Under the pieces are notes generated by a model. That model did no database searches and was not told the DNA's origin. It saw only the letters and a program-made list of their open reading frames with translations. 9,252 bases of DNA, taken from the NCBI GenBank assembly GCA_964426355.1, contig CAYRRA010000175.1, positions 1-9,252 on the forward strand. The letters run 5' to 3'. This DNA is from JAJFTV01 sp964426355 (GTDB lineage: Bacteria; Chloroflexota; Anaerolineae; Anaerolineales; Anaerolineaceae). This document shows positions 1 to 6,362 of the stretch, piece after piece; position 1 is the stretch's first letter; each line of letters starts with the position of its first letter. Both the position numbers and the translations under genes were made by a program.

Positions 1-110
1 ACAAATCGTCTGTTATCTTCAGCCGTTCTGCCGGGGTCGCCTTGTTTCCCCGGGAGAACGTCTTTGATTACAGCCCATTGACTATCGGTGATTTCGTATC
101 ATTGTGCCAT
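1..110 (-). pseudogene. IS5-family (IS427-like) transposase, N-terminal fragment with a stop at codon 4
   Basis: Starting from the ATG at 110-108 the reading is Met-Ala-Gln, then TGA at 101-99, then an open frame to the window edge. That frame contains YEITDSQWAVIKDVLPGK followed by a GDPGRTAEDNRRF segment. This matches the usual N-terminus of small IS5-type DDE transposases, in which an Arg normally precedes the Tyr-Glu; the TGA therefore looks like a CGA-to-TGA change. The DDE catalytic residues would lie beyond the window. As written the gene cannot make full-length transposase from this ATG, so the copy is probably dead unless a downstream start is used. Sequence between 111 and 150 is noncoding and AT-rich. 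Confidence 0.6.
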
Positions 111-150
111 TGCTAGATTTTATCTAAAAATGACATGAATGTCGATACAG
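1..150 (-). mobile_element. Partial IS5-family-type insertion sequence, left-truncated by the window edge
   Basis: This stretch holds the 5' end of a transposase gene and about 40 bp of upstream sequence. The element appears to have entered, or recombined into, the 3' end of the HNH pseudogene: the HNH-like reading (residues GIDERW) stops matching at about position 151, and the IS-like sequence starts there. The exact terminal inverted repeat and target duplication cannot be fixed because the other end of the element is outside the window. Family assignment rests only on the transposase N-terminus. Confidence 0.5.
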
Positions 151-725
151 CCCAGCGCTCATCAATGCCAAATGTCACGCCATGTTTCGATTTCCTCTTG
201 CGCCGCCTCTGAGGGAAAAGAAATGTCAACGTCTTCCGGTTTCATGGCATCCGTACTTGTGTATTGAATACTAAAGACTATTTCAATGGGTAGGTGGTCT
301 TCTGCAAAGGAGTGAAAAGCCTTAGGCCGTATATTTTTGTGCAAAGGATCTTTAGAACTCTTGTAGTCGCTGTTGCACTCGTGGCATAAAGGGAGTAACC
401 TTCTAAAGTTCATGGCGTTAAACGAATATGCAGATTTTGGCAAATAGTGATCATAGGCATCTGGCTTTGATTCACGGGGGCCTTTTGTGGGGTGCAGGCC
501 ACATAATGGATAAATATTTCTTTATTAATCGCAGTAAAAATTTTGTAATGTTCTTTCACACTGCCAATAATTTTCCTAACATCCACAAGATTATGTAAAG
601 GATGACCCCATAAGTGAAAAAAAATTGGCTTCTGCTGCTTTGCAGCAAACATCATTGAAAATAAAGTCAAGAAATTCTTGCACCTTGCCTATAACATGTG
701 GAACATATGTGTAGGTGAAAAGCAT
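151..725 (-). pseudogene. HNH endonuclease, accessory nuclease of the restriction island (Septu PtuB-like), decayed and truncated
   Basis: The start ATG at 725-723 overlaps the ATPase stop in TGATG, so the two were translationally coupled. The first frame (725-591, beginning MLFTYTYVPHVIGKVQEF) resembles the N-terminus of HNH proteins coded beside restriction-associated ATPases, then runs into a TAA at 593-591. A second frame (about 640-515) carries VRKIIGSVKEHYKIF and AINKE, and a third (about 512-162) carries the nuclease core: PLCG, YDHYLPK, then LLPLCHECNSDYKSSKDP. These fit the Cys-x-x-Cys, Asp-His, Asn and CxxCN..K pattern of the HNH/zinc-finger family. The first Cys of the first CxxC reads as Tyr (YPLCG). 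A further shift near 168 separates the 93-residue ORF end (ETWRDIWH, stop) from the continuation GIDERW, and the IS remnant then ends the gene. The missing middle suggests an internal deletion. Function of the ancestor: DNA or RNA cutting in phage defence, by family inference. Confidence 0.7.
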
Positions 726-1488
726 CAGCTTTGCTGCTTCCTGCTGTCCAAAATTGTCTTATAGGAAATGGTCTTTTCAACACAATCACCAATTTTTTCG
801 TCCAACTTTTCTAAGAGCTGTTCTGAAATTTTCCGGCCTGAAAATCTTTTCTAATTTCTTGCACAATAGAGAATGCTTGCCCACCGATGGTACTCGTTTG
901 CCCAAAGGTGAGCATATTGATCTTGTTAATGGACGCACCAAAGGTGTTATAATCTGGGTTGCTGACAGAGACTTTACCTTCTTCTTCTTCTTCTTCTTCT
1001 TTTTTGAAAGCCAGCACCTTATCGGGCTGGCTGTCGGAAATGAGGAAGGGCGTGTGGGTTGTGATAAGCATTTCGCTGGGGCAGTTGGTATCTGGTTCAC
1101 TAAGGCGGATTGTACCCAAAACAAAAGGCTCAGCCTCAGTCGCAAGGCATTTTTTAAGATGATTAATAAACTGCGAACGCCAAAGGGGGTTGAAGTGCGT
1201 TTCTGGTTCATCCAGCAAAAAAAAGCTGTCAGTATTTTTGAACAACATACACAGCCCCAATAAATGCAAGAGCTGATGATCATCGTCGGACAAGGCCTTG
1301 AGCATCACTGGTTCCTCAATAGAGGCCAGCGTGGGCACAGTTTCGCTAATGTAGCGACTATCTGAATGGTATAGATCAGCTTTGATCTTGTCGCTCGCAG
1401 AGTATAAATTTAATGCCAAAAGCGTTTGCAAGGCGTGAAAAAGCATAGTGGGTGACTTATTAATGTCAAAGGCAAAATTTGAAGGAAA
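725..1488 (-). pseudogene. Restriction-system-associated AAA/ABC-type ATPase, C-terminal half only, frameshifted
   Basis: The main frame is open from about 1488 to 811 (ATG available at 1446). It shows a Walker B with following motif, FFLLDEPETHFNP, and an H-loop-like EMLITTHTPFLISDS. These are typical of the SMC/OLD-like ATPases encoded next to type I restriction genes, the PtuA-like class. The Walker A half is absent: upstream of about 1488 the reading passes directly into hsdS. The ABC-signature region reads ALSDDDHQLLH, where I would expect a Gly-Glu pair as in SDGEHQ. The 811-1446 frame ends early at QNSS, but a one-frame shift near 830 recovers the expected tail, EQLLEKLDEKIGDCVEKT, ending at TGA 727-725. 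A run of seven Glu is encoded by a trinucleotide microsatellite. The protein cannot bind ATP as encoded; it is a remnant. The TGATG overlap with the HNH gene shows they were one unit. Confidence 0.75.
978..1001 (+). repeat. (CTT)8 trinucleotide microsatellite inside the ATPase remnant
   Basis: Eight perfect CTT units are followed by four more T. On the minus (coding) strand this is a GAA/AAG-type repeat giving a poly-Glu run after Phe-Lys-Lys, in the loop between the H-loop motif and the KVSVSNPDYNT segment. Being a triplet repeat, changes in copy number would alter loop length without breaking the frame. Confidence 0.9.
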
Positions 1489-1492
1489 TGCC

Positions 1493-2255
1493 TTACATGT
1501 TGCATCGTTGTAGTACGGTTATGCTTTGGCGGTCTTTTTTTATCATTTTTTCCTGGTGTTCATCATTAGAAAAATGAACTCGTGACAAGTCCAGTTCGCC
1601 CTTAAAGGCCTTTTGGCTCAGGATGCCGTACAGGTTTTCCAGTTGGCGGTGGAGTATTCCCTGTTGAGAGTATGCCAAGTTTGCTCAGTGGCGGTTCATT
1701 CCATCCTCGTTCATTCCGAACAGGGGCGCCAAACATCTCCATAAATGCTTTGCAGCAAGGCATCCAATTGTTGCAGGTACCTTTTGCGCTCGGATATGAG
1801 GCCGTCTACTGTGCCCAGCAGGCGGGCTATGCGTTTTTGGTCGTCAAAACCAGGAGTAGGGATTTCTATTTTTTTAGTATCTCCTGAGTGATCACCTTGA
1901 ACGTTGACCTCGTACCAAGAGTATCAATTTGCTTTTCATTCGCTTGTAAATAATAAAGATATAACCCGTATATGTCTGCATTTGGCCGTATTGCTGCTAA
2001 CCCACGACCTATAATCATTTTTTGATTGCACATAGTTATGACACCAACAGGAGCACGAACCGAAATCAGAATGTCACCGGGATAAGACTCCTTGCGGTGC
2101 TCACTTGTGCACCACATTCTGGCAGTTGGATATTTTTCTTGAAAGTCTGCATTTCCTTGAAAAAATAAACCTTCGCCAGTGTAATTATAGGTCGAGGAGG
2201 GAGGAGATTGTCCTGCAATAACTTTGCTTATGTGGTTAAGCTGCTTCGACTTCAC
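1493..2255 (-). pseudogene. hsdS: Type I restriction specificity subunit HsdS, frameshifted, second recognition domain deleted
   Basis: HsdS provides DNA target recognition for the type I enzyme through two target-recognition domains (TRDs) separated by helical spacers. The start is GTG at 2255-2253, overlapping the hsdM stop (GTGA). The first 129 residues are a clear TRD, with IAGQSPPSSTYNYTGEG, FFQGNADFQEKYPTARMW, PGDILISVRAPVG and IIGRGLAAIRP. The frame hits TAG at 1868-1866 after a run of seven A (minus strand); one more A restores the conserved linker IPTPGFDDQKRIARLLGTVD and ISERKRYLQQLDALLQSI. A second shift near 1747 leads to MEMFGAPVRNERGW and the opening of TRD2 (STGNTPP). The sequence then jumps, near 1655, into the C-terminal helix QLENLYGILSQKAFKGEL in another frame, ending at TAA 1495-1493. 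TRD2 is therefore almost wholly missing. Total length is far below the roughly 400 residues usual for the family. Confidence 0.85.
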
Positions 2256-3055
2256 CCCACCATCCTCTGCAGCTCCAACAGCTTGCGCACGATGCCGCTT
2301 TGGATGGCTTCGAGCTCTTCTTACTTCATGTCGCGCACTTCAGCGGCTATGAGCCTGTCCAGAATAACGCTCGGCTCTTCGTATGCCATTTCCTCGAATA
2401 CGTCTTCCTTGTAGCTGGAAAAAGAGAGACTGAAGTCTTTTTCTTCAATTTCCTTGCGGGGCACCATGAAAGCCTGATAGGTTCGCTCTGTATCCATCTC
2501 TGTGCGGGCGTGGTAGCGGGCCACAATTTTTGCCAGTCCGGTGATAATGTATTGATAGGCCCCAAACAAAAAGTTGCCCGCGCCGCAGGCCGGATCGGCT
2601 ATGCGGTGCCCCAGTTGCGGCTGCACCAGTTCGGCCATGAATTTTGATAATGTGGCGCGGGGTGCGGAATTGCCCGTTCTTGCCCGCCGTGGCGATTTCG
2701 GAAAGCAGCATTTAGTACACGTCGCCCTGAATATCCTGAAAAGCCTGGCCTTTTTCCTGGGCGTCCTTGCCCATGACGTCAAAAATTTCATCAATGGTCT
2801 TGGTGGCTTCTACTTTCCATCATCCTTGACACGATACTCCGGCGGAATCCATGTGCCGGTAAACTTTGACGTATAGGCTTCTCCCGTAAATTCCGCGTCG
2901 GCCTGCCGCTTGCTGTCCAATTCGTCCAGCCGCTTCATGAACAGCAAGTAGGAGATCTGCTCAATGGCGGTGAGCGGGTTGGCAATGTCCCTAGACCAGA
3001 ACTTGTCCCAAAGCTGATTGATTTTGCTTTTAAGTTCGGGGTTGTTTTGTAGCAC
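2252..3055 (-). pseudogene. hsdM: Type I DNA adenine methyltransferase subunit HsdM, multiple stops, catalytic region deleted
   Basis: HsdM methylates adenine at the HsdS target and is required for restriction. The start is GTG at 3055-3053 with AAGGAT a few bases upstream. The N-terminal domain is clear (QLWDKFW, NPLTAIEQISYLLFMKRL, SKFTGTWIPPEYR) but ends at TAG 2812-2810. A different frame then resumes at TKTIDEIFDVM and QAFQDIQGDVY, leaving out a large block normally between them. TAA at 2714-2712 replaces the expected Glu codon before MLLSEIATAGKNGQFRTPRH. A shift near 2643 leads to MAELVQPQLGHRIADPACGA, the SAM-binding motif I. The reading next jumps from GAYQYIITGLA to IVARYHARTEMD, so the region with the catalytic NPPF motif is gone. 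The C-terminal part (VPRKEIEEKDFSLSFSSYKE) is recognisable, with another TAA at 2323-2321 and a final TGA overlapping hsdS. About 268 codons remain of a family usually near 500. Confidence 0.88.
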
Positions 3056-3077
3056 GTTTGATCCTTATTGGTGGGGC

Positions 3078-4620
3078 TTATGCGGCAAGCTGCGCGGTGA
3101 GGCGCAAGATGTCTTCAAGCTCTGCCGGAGAGAACACGCCGCGTACGCCATGGGGGTTGATGGTCGTAAAAGGGGCGCTGATAAGGTCTTTTTTAGTGAC
3201 CTTTTCCCGATCAATGAGGAATTTTTTGAGCAAGTCCAAAAAATCCAATTGATGCAGGGGCAGATTGCTGTGTTGGCGTATGAACTGGGCAAAGGCTTCA
3301 CTCACCGTTTCGGGAAAGCTCTTCAACGGCTCAATGCCCAGAATATGGCGCATGAATTGAGTAAAGTGTGCCTTTTTGTTATGATAGACCTGTCACAACA
3401 AATCTTCGGTGATGTGCGAGTGTTCGGTATGAAGTAGGGCCGCCAGGGCTTCGGCTTCCACCTCGCTCACGGGTTCACCCCTTTGCAACTTTTGCAGGGT
3501 GGCATTGTGCGCCATAAGTTCCGCAATCATGGTTTCCACCATGGCTTTGTATTGGCTGATGCTGACGGATTCGTGCTGCGGGCCAAACTCCACGCGCCCC
3601 TTGCGGTGCAGCGCGTTGTTGTCTGCATCCGCTCAATAGGCTGCTGTCTGCGCTGTACGGATAAGCTCTTCCTGCTCCTGTACAAAGCGGATGGCCAGGA
3701 GCAGTTCTGAAATTTGCGTCACAATACCTTCGCGCAGGGTTTCGGCCTGACGGGCTTCCTTGCACAGCCGGGCAAGAGAATACTCCAACAGGTTGCGCTC
3801 AAAGCGCATAGCCTTGAAATTCACCTCTGAAACCGTGCGGAACAGGGGTCTTACTTCCGTGCGCAAAAACCCCAGTCGCTGGTGCTCCAGCGTCAGCCAA
3901 AAGTTTTCTTCCTGCACACGGGCCAACACGGCGACGGCTTCGCGGATGATGATCGAGCCTTGCGGCAGAGCGGCTATCTGCTGGCGAAGCTTGCAACCTC
4001 ACGCCCGGTAAGGGCTGTTTCGCCAAGCTCAAGCACCTTTTCAATCTTGTCGAGGCGTAAAGCCACAAGGCGCACGGGCAGGGCAGTTGCGGTTTCAGTT
4101 CCTTACCCTTGGGCTGCACCCTGAAATGCTCAAAATTGTCCCAGCGGTCGAGAGTGAGAAAAACATCCTTGTGCGTGCACCAGGGCTTGATTTTATTGAC
4201 CTCCAGAAGACGCGTGCCACGTCCTATCATCTTCCAGAATTTTGTATACAAATATAATGGGTTGACAAACACAAGGTTCACGATCTCGTGCACGTCAATG
4301 CCCGTGTCCGGCATGTCCACGCTGATGGCCACGTAGATGCGGCGGTCTTTGGCCAGAAGCTTTTCCCCGGTTGGGCCCAGCGGGGTTCATCGGGCAGGTG
4401 CTCCTTGAAGGCTTCCAGCACCTGCTCCCGAAGGGTAATTCTGTCCACCAGCGCAATGCAGGTGAGCGTTTTGCCCGTGCCTGTTGCCATGATTAGCAAA
4501 AAATGCGCTGTTTTTGCTCGATGGCTTCCAGAACAGCGCGGGATGGCCCGTATCTGGTAGTCGCGCCCGGCTTTGTGCCTGTGTTCGAGTTTCTGAAAAA
4601 CATGCCTGGGAATCAGTACA
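3078..4620 (-). pseudogene. hsdR: Type I restriction endonuclease/translocase subunit HsdR, N-terminus and helicase core deleted, multiple stops
   Basis: HsdR is the ATP-driven translocase and nuclease of type I systems. The first recognisable part is EHRHKAGRDYQIRAI, then the Walker A block LIMATGTGKTLTCIALVD (about 4500-4445), with two compensating indels just before it. IALVD runs directly into RITLREQVLEAFKEHLP, so a short piece is lost. Near 4368 the reading jumps, in a new frame, to YVAISVDMPDTGIDVHE and WKMIGRGTR (helicase motifs V-VI); the DExx box and motif III region is missing. Single-base shifts near 4080 and 3993 lead to one frame holding VLARVQEENFW, EVRPLFRTVSE, VEFGPQHE and the C-terminus ILGIEPLKSFPETVSEAF ... 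FSPAELEDILRLTAQLAA, ending at TAA 3080-3078. That frame has TGA at 3635-3633 and at 3395-3393; the latter looks like CGA changed to TGA before QVYHNKK. The N-terminal PD-(D/E)xK nuclease domain is absent. A stop in the leading frame at about 4641 marks the upstream limit. Confidence 0.88.
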
Positions 4621-4655
4621 GCGTCTGGGAGAAGAGCGTGTTACGGTGACTTAAA

Positions 4656-4723
4656 TCCAAAATCTCCTTGTGTGCCAAAATGTTGTGGAGATTTATTTTA
4701 CCACACAACGCTGAGATTTTGGA
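4656..4723. repeat. Imperfect inverted repeat between the defence remnant and the sulfur operon
   Basis: TCCAAAATCTC (4656-4666) pairs with GAGATTTTGGA (4713-4723), and TTGTGTG (4668-4674) pairs with CACACAA (4702-4708). Small internal bulges (1 nt against 4 nt) and a 27-nt AT-rich centre complete the structure, giving about 18 paired bases. On the plus strand six T follow closely (GGAC then TTTTTT), so it could act as a terminator in that orientation. On the minus strand, the direction of all genes here, no comparable T-run follows. It could also be a small non-autonomous element. It lies in the roughly 200-bp gap downstream of the importer permease gene, where the 5' part of hsdR would have been. 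Confidence 0.6.
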
Positions 4724-4835
4724 CTTTTTTCCTACCTCTTAGCCGGACAGCAATGACTTTGCATATATTTTTTCATGCAAAAAAAGAAAAATTACAAAAG
4801 TAGGCCATACATCTGTATAAACAGGGCTCAGTCGA

Positions 4836-5594
4836 TCACAACCCTCTTGAGCGACGTAAAAACGTTTCCGCAGGGAAGAACAGCATTCGATCCGCTACAA
4901 AGCCTACCAATACGATAATAAGCATAATTCCCATAGCCTGATCCATCGCATTGAGCTCTCTGCCAAAATGAAGAAGCTGACCGATCCCCATATGAGTCAA
5001 AATGGTAACATAGATTTCCGCAGCCATGAGCGAACGCCACGCAAACGCCCATCCCATTTTGGCTCCGCTCGCCAAATGAGGCAAAGACGCCGGCAGAATG
5101 ACTGTAAGCCACGTATGCCATCCACTTGACCCCATGACTCGTGCAGCCTGGATGTAGACGGGAGGAACAGAACGGATGCCGTTTTCTGTAGCAATCGCAA
5201 CGGACCAGATAGATCCCATAACCACAACAAAATACATGGCGCTTTCTGTTTGTCCAAACCAGAGCAAAGCCAATGGTGCCCAACAGACTGACGGCAATGT
5301 TTGCAATCCTAAGGCTGCAACCCCAACAGTGGATCGAGTCAGAGGACTGATACTGATACAAAGACCAAGAAAAAGCCCTAAGCTTAATCCCATCGCATAG
5401 CCGATGCACAATCTTGCAAGCGTAACCCCCAATGCAGAAAACAATGTGCCATCCATCAAGGACTGTATCAGATAGCGGGCAATATCCAATGGCGACGGCA
5501 AAAGAACCGGAGAGAGCACGTCAAACTGGACAAATTGATGCCAGCAAAGAAAAAAAGCGGCAAAAACAGCCAAAGAGTAGACCAAATGCTTCAT
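4836..5594 (-). CDS. SsuC/TauC-type ABC importer permease
   Basis: This is the inner-membrane channel subunit of the sulfonate/taurine/nitrate importer class (BPD_transp_1 fold), 252 residues, a normal length. The N-terminus is a hydrophobic segment (about residues 4-20), and further membrane spans are seen around 62-80, 88-112, 118-136, 181-200 and 218-235. The cytoplasmic loop contacting the ATPase is recognisable at about 148-172 (AARVMGSSGWHTWLTVILP), and the pattern APLALLWFG before it is typical of the SsuC/TauC/NrtB group. The gene starts 15 bp after the ATPase gene with GGATGGG upstream of the ATG. It is the last gene of the operon: the hsdR remnant follows on the same strand after about 215 bp. 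No convincing Rho-independent terminator is visible after its stop. Substrate specificity cannot be read from the permease. Confidence 0.9.
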   Translation of the reverse strand: MKHLVYSLAVFAAFFLCWHQFVQFDVLSPVLLPSPLDIARYLIQSLMDGTLFSALGVTLARLCIGYAMGLSLGLFLGLCISISPLTRSTVGVAALGLQTLPSVCWAPLALLWFGQTESAMYFVVVMGSIWSVAIATENGIRSVPPVYIQAARVMGSSGWHTWLTVILPASLPHLASGAKMGWAFAWRSLMAAEIYVTILTHMGIGQLLHFGRELNAMDQAMGIMLIIVLVGFVADRMLFFPAETFLRRSRGL

Positions 5595-5609
5595 GAAAAC
5601 ATCCCATCC

Positions 5610-6362
5610 TTACCGTCGTAGTAAGAAAGCAGAAATCCGCGCAGCCGTCGTTGCCAAGGCAGGATCATTCATTTGTCGTGGATACGGAAGTTCCACCAAT
5701 TCATCTCCGATCAAATGCCCGGGAGATTCCATGAGAAGAATTCGACTCCCCACACAGGCGGCTTCCCGCACATTATGAGTAACCATGAGGACGGTTTTGT
5801 TTGTTGTCTGCCAGATATGCTGCATATCTTCATAAAGCTGCTCGCGGGTCATGGCATCAAGAGCACTGAAGGGCTCGTCCATAAGAAGCACCTCAGGCTC
5901 TGGAGCCAGGGCACGGGCCAGAGCTACTCGTTGACGCATTCCTCCCGACAGCTCATGAATGCGAAAATGAGGCACATTCGATAAGCCAACCAGCTCTAAA
6001 TAGTATTCTGCGCGTTCTTTTCGTTCAGCTTTTGACAGTTCTACAACAAGATTCAGGCCATATAAGACATTCCCCATGACATCAAGCCAAGGAAACAAGG
6101 CCGCATCCTGAAACATAAGCATTCGGTGGCGATCTGGACCTTGAATGGGATTTCCGTCCAGAAGAACCTGACCAGAATCCGGCTTTTCCAATCCGGCAAG
6201 AATGCTCAGAAGAGTCGATTTGCCGCATCCGCTTCGTCCAAGCAGGCAGACGTACTCGCCTTCTTCTACACGAAAGGTAACATTGTTCAGCGCACAGACC
6301 GGCTCATCTCTTGTGCGAGAGGAAAAAAATTTGGAGACGCCTTCAAGAATAAGTCTGCTCAT
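5610..6362 (-). CDS. SsuB/TauB-type ABC importer ATP-binding protein
   Basis: This is the cytoplasmic ATPase that powers the importer, 250 residues. All nucleotide-binding elements are intact: Walker A GRSGCGKST (42-50), Q-loop FQDAALFPWL (84-93), ABC signature LSGGMRQR (138-145), Walker B with D-loop LLMDEPFSALD (159-169) and the H-loop His in VTHNVREA (H196). The FPWL after the Q-loop and the Thr-Arg-Glu after the D-loop are typical of the SsuB/TauB/NrtD branch. Its ATG overlaps the stop of the binding-protein gene in ATGA, indicating coupled translation. The nearest family alternatives are nitrate, taurine or riboflavin/thiamine-precursor importers; the cysDNC context favours a sulfur substrate. 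Confidence 0.93.
   Translation of the reverse strand: MSRLILEGVSKFFSSRTRDEPVCALNNVTFRVEEGEYVCLLGRSGCGKSTLLSILAGLEKPDSGQVLLDGNPIQGPDRHRMLMFQDAALFPWLDVMGNVLYGLNLVVELSKAERKERAEYYLELVGLSNVPHFRIHELSGGMRQRVALARALAPEPEVLLMDEPFSALDAMTREQLYEDMQHIWQTTNKTVLMVTHNVREAACVGSRILLMESPGHLIGDELVELPYPRQMNDPALATTAARISAFLLRR

Noticed and set aside
715..1263. 182-residue plus-strand open frame opposite the ATPase
   Set aside because: It is the antisense of a recognisable ATPase remnant, contains a poly-Phe run from the CTT repeat, and resembles no known family.
2300..3437. Several plus-strand frames opposite hsdM and hsdR
   Set aside because: All lie antisense to conserved hsd blocks and show no domain or good ribosome site.
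3393..3635. In-frame TGA codons in hsdR and the transposase as possible recoding (Trp or selenocysteine)
   Set aside because: Other stops in the same island are TAA and TAG, frameshifts are abundant, and the intact cys operon uses TGA as a normal stop (cysD, permease).
151..4620. Frameshifts as sequencing errors
   Set aside because: Some homopolymer shifts could be errors, but large internal deletions and nonsense substitutions cannot, and the neighbouring 4.4 kb of cys and importer genes has no broken frame.
4758..4781. TTTGCAT/ATGCAAA hairpin as a terminator for the sulfur operon
   Set aside because: Only a 7-bp AT-rich stem with a 10-nt loop, and on the minus strand the T-run lies before the stem, not after it.
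4828..5409. 193-residue minus-strand frame overlapping the permease
   Set aside because: It is an alternative frame of the permease gene, which has the correct membrane pattern and motifs in its own frame.
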